DNA of 64,000 nt from Pseudomonas sp. CC6-YY-74 (GCF_002025205.1 NZ_CP019947.1:2084001-2148000); one strand, 5' to 3'. Positions 1 to 8,897 are shown, numbered from the stretch's first letter. The notes: a model not told the origin generated them from the sequence alone. Translations and numbers: made by a program.

Positions 1-1
1 C

Positions 2-1375
2 GTGTTCGCCCACATGTGGAACACCCTGAAGCAGGGTCGCCCCTGGATGGGCATCGTCAAGAACCGCAGCAAGAATGGCGATCACTACTGGGTCAATGCC
101 TACGTCACGCCGGTACTGGAAAAAAACCAGGTAGTAGGCTACGAATCGGTGCGGATCAAACCGACCGCCGAACAAGTGCGCCGCGCCGAAGCCCTGTACA
201 AACGCATCAACAGCGGCAAGTCCGCCGTGCCCAGCCGTGACCAATGGTTACCGACCCTGCAAAACTGGCTGCCCTTTATCCTGATCAGCCAGATCGGCTT
301 TCTGATCGGTACCTGGCTCGACTCCAGCTGGGGCTTTGCCATCGCCGCCCTGCTCTCGGTACCGCTCGGGCTGATCGGCCTCAACTGGCAACAACGCGGG
401 CTGAAGCGCCTGCTACAACTGGCCGATCAAACCACTTCCGACCCGCTGATCGCCCAGATGTACACCGACAGCCGCGGCGTTCAAGGCCGCCTGGAAATGT
501 CCCTGCTCGGTCAGGAAGCACGCCTGAAAACCTGCCTGACGCGCCTGCAGGACAGCGCCGAAAACCTGGCCAAACAGGCCAAACAGGCCAATACCCTGGC
601 CCACAGCAGCTCCGCCGGGCTGGATCGCCAACGTCAGGAAACCGAACAGGTCGCCACTGCGGTCAACCAAATGGCCGCCACCACCCTGGAAGTCGCCAGT
701 AACGTCGCCCGCACTGCCATCGCCACCCAGGAAGCCAATCGCCTGACCAGCGAAGGCCGCGCCATTACCGCAGAAACCCGCGCGGCCATTCAGCGCCTCT
801 CGCAGTCGGTCGGTGATACCGGCGAAACCGTCACCCGCCTGGCCAAGGACAGCAACGAAATCGGCGGCGTGGTCGATGTGATCAAAGGCATCGCCGACCA
901 GACCAACCTGCTCGCCCTCAACGCCGCCATCGAAGCCGCCCGCGCCGGTGAAATGGGTCGCGGCTTTGCCGTGGTGGCCGACGAAGTCCGTTCGCTGGCA
1001 CAACGCACCACCGAGTCCACCGGGCAAATTCACCAACTAATCGCCAAGCTGCAGCGCACCGCCGAAGAAGCGGTGATGACCATGGAAATCGGCCGCAAGC
1101 AAGCCGACGACGGCGTCGAACGCGTGCAACAGGCCGATCAGGCCCTGGCCGGGATCAGCGACGCGGTCGCCAATATCGCCGACATGGCCAACCAGATCGC
1201 CGCCGCAGCCGAAGAACAAAGCTCGGTCGCCGACGAAATCAACCGCAACATCACCAACATCGCCCAACTGTCCGACCAGACCGCCAGCGAAGCGCAAAGC
1301 TCCGCCGTGCTCAGCCAGGCACTCACCGCCACCGCGCAAGGGCAGTACTCGCTGGTCGAACGCTTCAACCGCTAA
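2..1375 (+). CDS. aer: Aer-type aerotaxis/methyl-accepting chemotaxis protein (5' end cut by window)
   Basis: Energy-taxis chemoreceptor that feeds redox/oxygen information to the CheA/CheW complex at the inner membrane. The fragment opens inside a PAS domain ([18 protein letters not shown] is the FAD-type Aer PAS signature). It then has a hydrophobic segment at about residues 90-135 of the fragment and a cytoplasmic methyl-accepting domain with the hairpin core [20 protein letters not shown]. The GTG at base 2 is only the first in-frame start in the window. Pseudomonas Aer proteins are about 520 residues, so roughly 60 N-terminal residues lie upstream. The C-terminus is complete and lacks a CheR-tethering pentapeptide. 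The neighbours downstream are unrelated mobile DNA. Confidence 0.9.
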   Translation: MFAHMWNTLKQGRPWMGIVKNRSKNGDHYWVNAYVTPVLEKNQVVGYESVRIKPTAEQVRRAEALYKRINSGKSAVPSRDQWLPTLQNWLPFILISQIGFLIGTWLDSSWGFAIAALLSVPLGLIGLNWQQRGLKRLLQLADQTTSDPLIAQMYTDSRGVQGRLEMSLLGQEARLKTCLTRLQDSAENLAKQAKQANTLAHSSSAGLDRQRQETEQVATAVNQMAATTLEVASNVARTAIATQEANRLTSEGRAITAETRAAIQRLSQSVGDTGETVTRLAKDSNEIGGVVDVIKGIADQTNLLALNAAIEAARAGEMGRGFAVVADEVRSLAQRTTESTGQIHQLIAKLQRTAEEAVMTMEIGRKQADDGVERVQQADQALAGISDAVANIADMANQIAAAAEEQSSVADEINRNITNIAQLSDQTASEAQSSAVLSQALTATAQGQYSLVERFNR

Positions 1376-1780
1376 ACGCAAACAGGGCGCCGAGCAGACT
1401 CGGCGCGCCCCCTCTCCAGCGCCTCCCGTAGCAGCCTGCTTGTGACCCACATGGATGTGGGTCATGCAGTAAGCAATAAGCGACCCGCCATGAACGGGGG
1501 GACGTTTGGGAAAATGTCGGGGAGATTGTCGAGAACGGCTTGTGCCTAGCGATCCTGCTCCCCACTGCTCGCAAGGACGCCGCATCGCAGCAAGCCGACC
1601 GCTACCATCGCCCAGCCCCAAGTTGCGGGCAGTCTCAAGTCTATGTGTGCTAGCGAACAGACTTACCCTCGCCTTATTTGCAATCTACTTGGCACGTCGA
1701 ACTTGCGGCGATGACTCAGCCCAAGAAGTTAGGGAAACGCTGAAAAAAGACTTCCCGAATCTGGTGGACTACGGCCACCC
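1376..1780. other. Gene-free stretch between aer and the IS5 remnant
   Basis: About 400 bases with no convincing gene. It holds the two hairpins at 1387-1406 and 1443-1464. An open frame at 1506-1802 has no recognisable domain and runs into the IS5 transposase start in another frame, so I do not call it. The 3' part, from about 1729, may be the left end of the IS5-type element. Confidence 0.5.
1387..1406 (+). terminator. Hairpin downstream of aer
   Basis: Perfect 8-bp stem (GCGCCGAG/CTCGGCGC) with a 4-nt loop, starting 12 bases after the aer stop codon. There is no T-run after it, so it is only a possible terminator. A second perfect palindrome with 10-bp arms lies at 1443-1464 (TGACCCACAT, loop GG, ATGTGGGTCA). 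Confidence 0.35.
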
Positions 1781-2534
1781 GTGTTTTCGCGTAAACCACT
1801 GAAGCAGATCTCCTTCGCCGATGCTGAGTACGCTGGCAAGCGTAAGCAAAGCCGTCGTGAACGCTATCTGATCGAGATGGATCAGGTGGTGCCGTGGAAA
1901 GGCTTGATCGCTTTGATCGAACCACATTACCCCAAAGGTGAAGGTGGACGGCCGTCCTACCCGCTGATGGCGATCGTGCGTGTGCACCTGCTGCAGAACT
2001 GGTTCGGCTACAGCGATCCGGCGATGGAAGAGTCGCTCTACCAGACCACGATTTTGCGCCAGTTTGCCGGGCTGGGCCTGGCGCGCATCCCGGATGAAAC
2101 CACCATCCTCAACTTTCGCCGGTTGCTGGAGAAGCACGACTTGGCCGCCGGGATTCTGGGTGTCATCAATGATTACCTCGGCGACCGCGGCTTACTGCTG
2201 CGCCACGGCACCATCGTCGACGCCACGATCATCCATGCGCCCAGTTCGACCGCCAGTTCGCTTACACCAAGCGGCGCTTTCGCGGCTTGGTGAAAAACAC
2301 CGCTCAGCAGGGCACGCTGTTTGCGCTATCGAACCTGTGGATAGCGCGCAAACAGTTAATGATTGCAGGAGAGGTGCGCGCGTAAGGCGGAGAATGAACC
2401 CTGCGAAGCGCCCCTCAAGGGCAAAACTATGCATTTGAAGGTGGCTAATGGCCCTGAATTCGATTGAGGCGATATTATTTCGAGTCGTTGAGTAAACCAA
2501 CTCGGAAATCGAGGCTACTTCAGGCCTTCCTTAA
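1729..2534 (+). mobile_element. Internally deleted IS5-family element (tentative ends)
   Basis: The limits are proposed from an imperfect inverted repeat: 1729-1744 (TTAGGGAAACGCTGAA) against 2519-2534 (TTCAGGCCTTCCTTAA), 12 of 16 positions pairing. It brackets the shortened transposase gene. The repeat is weak and no target-site duplication was identified, so the boundaries are uncertain. The transposase fragment itself is clear. At about 0.8 kb it is shorter than a complete IS5-family element, in line with an internal deletion. Confidence 0.35.
1781..2385 (+). pseudogene. IS5-family transposase, internal deletion with frameshift
   Basis: The N-terminal half of an IS5-family DDE transposase is intact: a DUF772-type region with WFGYSDPAMEESLYQT and LPDETTILNFRRLLEKH-like text, followed by RHGTIVDATIIHAPSS, which carries the first catalytic Asp. 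From about 2245 the frame switches and reads only the C-terminal tail (FAYTKRRFRGLVKNTAQ, then TLFALSNLWIARKQL) to a TAA at 2383-2385. The middle third, with the other catalytic residues, is missing. A short CAGTTCG-type repeat at the junction suggests deletion by slippage or recombination. The start is the GTG at 1781. The product cannot be active. Confidence 0.85.
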
Positions 2535-2810
2535 AGCCCTAGGAAAATCATCGCTTTTCTTTGGACTAACAAGACTGGTTTTATTTTCTGAATTGTGCCT
2601 ATACGCCATATATAGTGCGCCCATTACGAATCAGGCCCTGCAACCTGACCTGCCTTCTTGAGCATTCGAACATGCAACTGAAAAACAGCATTTACTTAAG
2701 ATCATCTTTAAGCTGATGACATTGTGTTGCATTCAACTTCTACAACCGCAAGCAAGGACCCGATCGGGTCCTTGCTTGTAACGGTGCTTTCACACTATAT
2801 ATTGCGCATC
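2386..2810. other. Gene-free stretch with a relic of an ice-binding gene end
   Basis: No intact gene. Bases 2609-2646 closely match 2796-2833, the 3' end and downstream flank of the neighbouring ice-binding gene, in the same orientation. About 30 of 38 positions agree, including the stop codon position and the adjoining TATATA motif. The open frame at 2464-2661 on the plus strand has no recognisable domain and overlaps this relic. A strong palindrome lies at 2749-2778. Confidence 0.5.
2749..2778 (-). terminator. Long palindrome after the ice-binding gene
   Basis: Perfect 13-bp stem (CAAGCAAGGACCC and its complement) around GATC, 33 bases past the stop codon of the minus-strand ice-binding gene. 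Its position suits a transcription terminator, but neither side has a clear T-run. Confidence 0.5.
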
Positions 2811-4250
2811 TTACGGAGCAGGCTCTGCAACCACATTCTGCTGCAAGGTAACCGCAGTATGCGCTAACAGCCGACCGTTAACCGTTGTACCAGTTTTTAT
2901 GGTAATACCTTTTGCAGCGAGTATGACGCCTTCGAAGTGCGCATTCGTTCCGAGGGCTACGCTGGTACCGCCACCGACCTGCCAGTAGATGTTCTTGGCC
3001 TGTGCACCACCCGCCAAGACGATACTGCTGCTGTTAGCCTGGGTAAGATCACCCGCTATCTGGAAAATCCACACATCATTCGGGCCACCCGAGAGGGTGA
3101 CATCAGTGGAGATCAAAACATCCGAACTCCACTTGTAAAGGCCAGGATAGAGTGTCTTGCCACTAATATCGCCGGCGTGCAGTTCCGTATGATCAGGCAC
3201 TGTTCTGCCAGCGGCATCTGCGTAGGCGGTTCCCAGGTCAAGTACCGCGTTGGCTACTCGTGCATTGTCAGATGCTCCGCCGACAAAACAGGTGACATCA
3301 CCGCTGCCTGTATAGGCCGCATCAGCGCCGTAGATCGTGCCGGTTATTTCTGCACAGGTAACATTCCCCATCGCTGCAGCCGTAATTGGGCTAGCGCCTA
3401 TGTTGCCGGTGATGTTAGAGGCAGGGACATTGGTAATGCCTGTCTTTGACAGAATGACAAAATCCCCAGCGGTTCTCAGGTCCACTGCGGCGGGGCCAGC
3501 GGCAACGGCTGTGCCTGTGGTAAAGGTCCAGACATAGTCGTTGGCCAGTGCATTTGCAGGAACCGCGAGGTCGGTAACAGCGGTTTTCAGCGTGGCCGTA
3601 TAGACGGTGTTGGCTGCAAGATTGCTTGTCGGCTTGAAGGTTACTGTTGAACCGCCATAAATCACCGCGCCTGCAACCGGCGTTGTGCCATCGGTCAGCG
3701 TAAAGCTGGTGTTGTTGACGGTGACGGGATCCAGCGCCTCACTAAACTCAGCGCTGATGCTTGCGTTGAGCGCAAAGTCTTTGATAGTGCTGGCCGGGTT
3801 TGTGGAACTTACAGTGGGCGCGTGCGTGTCTATGGCCGCGGCGCTGGTAAAGGTCCAGGCGTGCGCATTTTCCAGTGGCATACCTGATGTGTTTTTCGCA
3901 TCAGTGGTCAGCGTGGCGGTGTACAGGGTGCTGGACCCAAAATTACTACTTGGCTTGAAAACCGCAGTGTTGCTTGCGTTATCAAGATTCACAGTACCTA
4001 TTACCGCAGCCTCTCCTGGGGCTGTCACCGTGAAGCTGAACCCGTTGATTGTTGAAGCGTCCATCGCCTCGCTGAAAGTAGCGGTGATCTTGTGGTTAAT
4101 TGGCAGCGCGGTGACAGTGCCGTCAGGGTACGTTGAACGTGCAGTGGGCGCCGCGCCAGTTTCATCGGCATGACATCCTGCCGCATATGCACTCAGCAGT
4201 AACATGGCAACCCATAACGGTCGACCGGAGGTTTTGTTACTTGCATTCAT
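2811..4250 (-). CDS. Ice-binding (DUF3494) lipoprotein with Ig-like Big_5 repeats
   Basis: A secreted, lipid-anchored protein of 479 residues. Residues 1-26 are a lipoprotein signal with lipobox AAGC (acylated Cys26). Residues of about 35-140 and 145-250 form two SbsA/Big_5 Ig-like domains, each starting near (P)TV..TxP and ending in WTFT(S/T). From about residue 252 to the end is a DUF3494 ice-binding beta-helix (DFVILSKTGITN, SNITGNIGASPI, YPGLYKWSSDV, DVWIFQIAGDL). Proteins of this family bind ice crystal planes, inhibit recrystallisation or attach cells to ice. The Ig-like repeats probably extend the domain from the cell surface. It stands alone in an AT-richer patch between mobile elements, suggesting acquisition by transfer. 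Confidence 0.88.
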   Translation of the reverse strand: MNASNKTSGRPLWVAMLLLSAYAAGCHADETGAAPTARSTYPDGTVTALPINHKITATFSEAMDASTINGFSFTVTAPGEAAVIGTVNLDNASNTAVFKPSSNFGSSTLYTATLTTDAKNTSGMPLENAHAWTFTSAAAIDTHAPTVSSTNPASTIKDFALNASISAEFSEALDPVTVNNTSFTLTDGTTPVAGAVIYGGSTVTFKPTSNLAANTVYTATLKTAVTDLAVPANALANDYVWTFTTGTAVAAGPAAVDLRTAGDFVILSKTGITNVPASNITGNIGASPITAAAMGNVTCAEITGTIYGADAAYTGSGDVTCFVGGASDNARVANAVLDLGTAYADAAGRTVPDHTELHAGDISGKTLYPGLYKWSSDVLISTDVTLSGGPNDVWIFQIAGDLTQANSSSIVLAGGAQAKNIYWQVGGGTSVALGTNAHFEGVILAAKGITIKTGTTVNGRLLAHTAVTLQQNVVAEPAP

Positions 4251-4969
4251 TGGTATGGTCCATTAAATGTTTTGATTGCAGATAAATACAATGTGCAATC
4301 ATTAGCTGACCAGCGATGTATGCTGGCCAATGGATATTTCTTTTGTACAAACTGCGCGCCAATACACCCAAAATAACAACACAGGATAAATCAGGTGTAT
4401 GTGGCGAGTGTTACTCGCCCAGGCCTAGCTTCAATCGGGTGCGATTATGCGCTCAAACATTATGAATAGGTGTGACCCACGCAACCTATTTACCACCTAC
4501 CTCATCTCCAGCGCTGGCATGGTAATTTATGGTGTAAATACGAATGGGTTGAATACTCATCTTGCATGACCTGCACAGGGATTTACCCTGCAGTACAGAA
4601 CTAAGGGAAATCGGTGATTGCACAAGGCCATGTACCGCAGCAGGTCCGCACCAAATCCAGAGAACTATCGAATATATGTATTGAAAGGCAGGGTTAAATT
4701 TTTAAGGAGATAGTTCGACTCTGCCAACCTGCACCTCTGCGCCTATCTCTTATTTACGCTCATTCTTTCAAACCATGCGCACGAAAAGTTTATCGATACC
4801 ATTAACAATACATATGCGCTACTCACCGATCAATACTACCTCATTCATGATTTTTGATTGAACAGCCGTGCTGCGCGCCGACAAGGAGCGCCCCGAGCCA
4901 TCTCGTCAGCAATGACCAGACCGCCTGAATTCAGGGCGGCTTGTCGCCCCCGAGGCCTACACTGCCAGC
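4251..4969. other. Long AT-richer intergenic region
   Basis: About 700 bases between the divergent ice-binding gene and the cyclic-nucleotide-fold gene. It must hold promoters for both, but I see no unambiguous -35/-10 pair. It contains no RNA gene that I recognise. The base composition is visibly more AT-rich than the core regions. Confidence 0.5.
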
Positions 4970-5548
4970 ATGCATGCGGGCACAACACAGGGTCTGAGCC
5001 CGGTTATGGACCATATGTGCATGACGGCGACAACGTCACCAATTGATGACCTGAGTGCTATTCCAGTCGGCAGGAACAGCAAGTGCAATGCCATGCAAAC
5101 TCTCGACCTGGCTCAGCTCAGCGATATGCTTCCTGCCAAGGCGTTCCGGCAAATGTCCGCATTCGGCGCCCTCTCGGACAATTTCGTCGAGCAGGTACTG
5201 GCGGGGGGTGAGCTACTTGTATCACCAAGGAGAACGCGCGGATGCTTCTCTGTCGCTCTCAAGGGGCACTTGACGATTTATCAGGACACCGCGGCCGGCC
5301 GCAAGGTCATCCGCACCACCAGCGAGGGGGAAAGCGTCGGTTTTGCCGCGATGCTGGCGATGTGGCCCCGGTTGTTCAGTGGCGCTACGACCGGAGAATG
5401 CCTCGCGCTGACGATTTCCTGCCAGGCTCTAGCCAGACCTCAGGAACTGGATAGTCAACAGTTCGAGATCTTCTTCATCAACCTATCCCGGGATATGAGT
5501 CGCTTTAAGGGCGATTGCATTCGCCGAGCTCCGGCTGAAGACACCTAG
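4970..5548 (+). CDS. Crp-like cyclic-nucleotide-binding-fold protein without HTH
   Basis: Up to 192 residues. The central part (LPAKAFRQMSAFGALSDNFV, GGELLVSPRR, FSVALKGHLTIYQD, SEGESVGFAAML) follows the helix plus beta-roll pattern of the Crp/Fnr effector domain. The chain ends without a helix-turn-helix, so direct DNA binding is not expected. The start is uncertain: ATGs at 4970, 5006, 5015, 5021 and 5093 are in frame. The 5093 start (MQTLDLAQLS) begins where similarity to the fold begins. Function unknown; it may be a sensor or a truncated regulator. It lies alone between the ice-binding gene and a transporter relic. Confidence 0.6.
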   Translation: MHAGTTQGLSPVMDHMCMTATTSPIDDLSAIPVGRNSKCNAMQTLDLAQLSDMLPAKAFRQMSAFGALSDNFVEQVLAGGELLVSPRRTRGCFSVALKGHLTIYQDTAAGRKVIRTTSEGESVGFAAMLAMWPRLFSGATTGECLALTISCQALARPQELDSQQFEIFFINLSRDMSRFKGDCIRRAPAEDT

Positions 5549-5599
5549 TGGCCGGTCAGACTTAACGCTGGACTACTGTGGAAAAGCCGAACCTGGTCA

Positions 5600-6145
5600 T
5601 TTTTTCGCGCTATTTTTTATCACCGGTCATTGCGGTTGGCGCCACCCTCGCCACAAAATTTGCACGGTGGGCCACCCCCTCAGGTCGAACTGCCGGGCCA
5701 CGGGCTTCCCGTAATGCAGGGAATTAACCCTACCCCGCCGCTGGAGCATCGAAACGGACGACCGCCGGGTCAAGCAGCCCCTGTGCACCGGAGTTGTTTG
5801 GCGTCGCCGTGTTGACCCGTACCGGTCCAGTCGAAGTTGATCCGCAACTGCTGCTCGGCGCCGCGGCCTGCCTGATCGCCACTACTGGTTACGGCTTTAG
5901 CGGCTTTCTCACCCGCTGTTGGATCGGCCAACAGAGCGGCCAGGACAATGCCTCACCGCGTTCAGCAGGCTCTGCGGTCCCACTGTTCCTCCTGCCACTG
6001 CTCGTTGGCGCCTGATTGTACAACCACCAACGTGCTGGGCCGGCCTTCCGGAGTGGCTGCTCCTGGCCGGGCTTGACTTCACCTGCACCGCTTTCGCTTA
6101 TGCACTGTATTTCCGCCTGCTGACGGATATCTGCCCGATAAAGGC
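5600..6145 (+). pseudogene. EamA/DMT-family transporter relic
   Basis: Pieces of a drug/metabolite transporter occur in different frames. One is SPVIAVGATLATKF near 5620. The next is FGVAVLTRTGPVEVD, continuing as LLLGAAACLIATTGYGF and SGFLTRCWI, at 5797-5935. The last is WLLLAGLDFTCTAFAYALYF, continuing as RLLTDICPIKA, at 6055-6145. At least two frameshifts separate them, and the last piece stops exactly where the IS21-type element begins. The remaining C-terminal helices do not resume beyond the element, so the gene is both frameshifted and truncated. Confidence 0.65.
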
Positions 6146-6200
6146 TGTCAATCAGCATCCAAAACTTTCCAGGTAACAGCGTCCAAAAGCTTCCAGTCGC

Positions 6201-6943
6201 TCAGGTGTTTTTCACTGCCTTTTTGCGCGGCTTGAAGCGGAACGAATCGTTGCCGGTTTCAAGGATGTCGCAGTGGTGAGTGATGCGGTCGAGCAGTGCT
6301 GTGGTCATCTTGGCGTCGCCAAAAACACTGACCCATTCGCCGAAGGACAAGTTGGTGGTGATGATCAGCGAGGTCTTTTCGTAGAGCTGGCTGATCAGGT
6401 GAAACAGCAGCGCCCCACCGGAGTCCGGGAAGGGTAAGTAGCCCAGTTCGTCGAGGATCACCGCGTCCATGTGCAGCAATTGTTTGGCCAGGTTGCCGGC
6501 CTTGCCTTGCTGCTTTTCTCGCTCCAGTTGATTGGCCAGGTCCACCGCGTTGTACAAACGAACTCGCTTGCCTTGATGGATGGCCGCGACACCCAGCGCG
6601 GTGGCCAGGTAGGTTTTGCCGGTGCCGGTGCCGCCGACCAGAATCAGGTTATGCGCGCAGTCCATGAAGGCGCTGCTGGCCAGTTGCTGGATCTGCCCGC
6701 GATCGAGCGGGGTTTCTTACCAGTCGAAACTGCTGAGGTCGCGATGAATCGGGAAGCGGGGGCCTTGAGTTGATAGCGCAAGCTGCGCACCTGGCGATCT
6801 GCTTGCTCGGCCTCAATCAGTCGATCCAGCCAGACTTCTGGGCGCGCGGGTTGGCGCGAGGCTTCGGCCTGTAATTCCAGCAAGGCGCTGGCCATGCCAT
6901 ACAGGTGCAGCGCCTTCAGATGAGCAACGCGATCAATGGACAT
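6201..6943 (-). pseudogene. istB: istB, IS21 helper ATPase, frameshifted and with a stop codon
   Basis: IstB-type AAA+ transposition helper. The N-terminal domain (SIDRVAHLKALHLYGMASAL) is in one frame, the ATPase in another: Walker A GGTGTGKT, Walker [12 protein letters not shown], sensor [10 protein letters not shown]. The frame breaks at the run of five G at 6758-6762. Within the second frame an in-frame TAA (6717-6719) replaces a Lys codon in the usual SFDWKETPLDR text. Two independent lesions make the gene non-functional. The start ATG at 6943 overlaps the istA stop region, the usual IS21 arrangement. Confidence 0.85.
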
Positions 6944-8418
6944 AGTAGGTGCCCCGCAGTTGTTCGTAGCGCTGGCAATCAGCGAGCGGTTCGACCCGTA
7001 GCTGTAATTGTTCGGGCAAGCTCAGTTGTGGCGGGCGTGTCGGGGCGATCAATCGGCGCAGTTCATTCATCACCAGCGAGCCGCTGATCGAGCGCTAACT
7101 CGCAGCCCACTTGCAGCGGCTCCAGGCCCACATCGCGGGCGATCAGCAGCAACTCAACGAAGGCGCGGTCACCGCGTGGCTGTTTGAGCAGCCTTTCACG
7201 CACCTGCTGGATCGGCAACGGCAAATCCCACGCCACGAAGGGCGCGCCGTTGCGCAGCGCACCAGGTTTCTTCTCCAGCACCGACAGGTAATGCCAGGGG
7301 TCGCAGATCAGCTGGTCACGACCAAAGCGCTGCAGATGCTCGGCGAGCACCTGGCCACCCGCGACGATGCACACGTCTGTCGCACTACAACGCACGGAAA
7401 CGGCCTTGCCTGCCCACTCGGCGGGAACGCTGTAGCGGTTGCGATCAACGCGCACCAGGCAGGTGCTAGAAACGCGCAGCATCTGCTCGACATAACCGTC
7501 GAAGGTGGTGCTGATGGCGCGCAGGTGTGGCTGCTCGTGGGCAAAGCACTCGGCAATGCATTGGCCGGTGTCAGTGGGATGCTTGCGCTGGGCTAACTCC
7601 CGGCAGCGGGTGGCCAGCCAGTCGTTCAAATCCGCGAAGCTGGCAAAGCGTGCCAAAGGCGTAAACAGCCACTCGCGCACGTTACCGACCTGATTCTCGA
7701 CCTGGCCTTTCTCCCAACCCGATGCCGGCGTGCAAGCCACCGGCTCGAACAGATAATGATTAGCCATGGCCATGAAGTGCCGGTTAAAGGTGCGTTCCTT
7801 GCCGACCAGAATCGCTTCAACCACGGCCTTGAGGTTGTCGTAGATCACCCGCTGCGGCACGCCGCCAAAGAAGGCAAAGGCGCGGTTATGCGCATCAAAT
7901 ACCATCTCCTGCGTCTCGCGCGGATAGGCCGCAACGAACATCTTCCGGCTGTAGCTCAGGCGAAAATGCGCGACCTTGACCGTCTGCACCACGCCCGCAA
8001 TCTCGACCTACTCATGGCTCCAGTCGAACTAGCAAGCATCGCCAGGCGCGAATACCAGCGGTACAAACGCCTGCGTAGCTGCTGGGCGGGTCTTGCACGT
8101 TTTCCACTGCTTCACGAAGCGCTGCACGCTGTCATACGCACCGCGATAACCCTCGACCTGCAAGCCTTCATACAACCGCCGGGCCGTGCGTCGTTGTGCC
8201 TTGGGCAGGTGGTGCTCGGTGGTCAGCCTGGCTGCGAGTGTGGATTGGAACTCGCCCAGCTTGGGCGCGGGTTGCTGCTGACGCTCGTACACCGGCGCAG
8301 CCGTGCTGTGCAGATGCTTGCGAACGGTGGGACGGGAAAGGTTAAGGCTGCGCGCAATGGCGCTAATGCTCTCGCCACTGACCAGATGCCGCCGTCGGAT
8401 TTCGGCAATGATGTCCAT
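6933..8418 (-). pseudogene. istA: istA, IS21 transposase, two amber stops and a frameshift
   Basis: IS21 transposase with N-terminal helix-turn-helix (MDIIAEIRRRHLVSGESISA, LNLSRPTVRKHL), rve/DDE core (AHFRLSYSRKMFVAAYP, QRVIYDNLKAVV, GQVENQVGNVREW) and C-terminal domain. TAG codons at 8029-8031 and 8008-8010 interrupt GDAC(Q)FDWSHE(Q)VEIAG, where Gln (CAG) is expected at both. A frameshift near 7090 separates the C-terminal segment (ISGSLVMNELRRLI to YEQLRGTYYVH, stop TGA 6933-6935) from the rest. The start is the ATG at 8418. Inactive. Confidence 0.87.
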
Positions 8419-8532
8419 CGATAACACCCCAGATTCTCCGGCCAAAAGACCGGATGGTTGCACACACCGGGGTGGAAACTATTGGACGCTGTTTACCCCG
8501 GGAATCTGGAAAGTTTTCCACGCTGTTTCACA

Positions 8533-8853
8533 CTGCTGACTTCTCGCTCCGGCTTGCGCCTTCGCTCCGCCAGCCACAATGCGAGATATCTCCAGGCAAG
8601 AAACGCAATCCTTCACCGCACAACCGCCAGATTTACGCTGCCGCCCTTTGACCACAAGAGCTTCGCGGTTACTGCCAGCTCGCCCTGGTCCGCCTCGCCT
8701 TGAATCCGGTTCTTGTTCATCAGCTCACGGCTTCGATTCACGCTTGCTCCACGCACTCGGTCGCCCTCATGCAGTTGCGCTTCACTTCGTTCGCTGTGGC
8801 CAGCTTACGGCGAGACTTTCACCCACAAGATTGCGTCCATATTGGCCGCACAC
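8533..8853. other. Region between the IS21 element and the rpsA terminator
   Basis: About 320 bases. The only gene-like text is a minus-strand fragment at 8613-8720. The ihfB gene, normally found just downstream of rpsA in Pseudomonas, is not here. Several overlapping plus-strand open frames have no recognisable protein features. Confidence 0.5.
8613..8720 (-). pseudogene. Possible CsbD-like fragment
   Basis: A 35-codon frame beginning MNKNRIQGEADQ, which resembles the start of CsbD-type stress proteins. After GELAV the protein-like text appears to switch frame (REALVVKGRQRKSGGCAVKD), suggesting a frameshifted remnant. Recognition rests on about 12 residues, so this is tentative. Confidence 0.3.
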
Positions 8854-8884
8854 AAAAAAGGGCGACCGAAGTCGCCCTTTTTTT
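8854..8884 (-). terminator. rpsA terminator
   Basis: GC stem GGGCGAC/GTCGCCC with a CGAA loop, flanked by six A on one side and seven T on the other. It sits 13 bases past the rpsA stop codon on the minus strand: a strong intrinsic terminator that could work in both directions. Confidence 0.87.
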
Positions 8885-8897
8885 GGATTAGCTGAAC

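Larger units (their letters stand above)
6146..8532 (-). mobile_element. IS21-family insertion sequence, decayed
   Basis: A 2387-base element with istA and istB on the minus strand. The ends are set by inverted repeats: plus-strand TGTCAATCAGCATCC followed by AAAACTTTCCAG at 6146-6172, and the complement of 8506-8532 (TGTGAAACAGCGTGG followed by AAAACTTTCCAG). Subterminal copies of the CAGCGTCCAAAAGCTTCCAG type (6177-6196) and a similar one near 8485-8500 are the multiple transposase-binding repeats typical of IS21. No matching target duplication is visible, and the interrupted transporter gene does not continue on the far side. A later deletion or rearrangement therefore removed one flank. 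Both genes carry disabling mutations. Confidence 0.88.

Noticed and set aside
1506..1802. A 98-codon plus-strand frame ahead of the IS5 remnant
   Set aside because: No domain, low-complexity composition, and it overlaps the proposed IS end and transposase start in another frame.
2464..2661. A 65-codon plus-strand frame
   Set aside because: It crosses the proposed IS right end and the ice-binding relic; no sign of being a gene.
6146..8532. Target-site duplication of the IS21 element
   Set aside because: The bases next to 6146 (AAAGGC) and 8532 (CTGCTG) do not match, so no duplication can be claimed.
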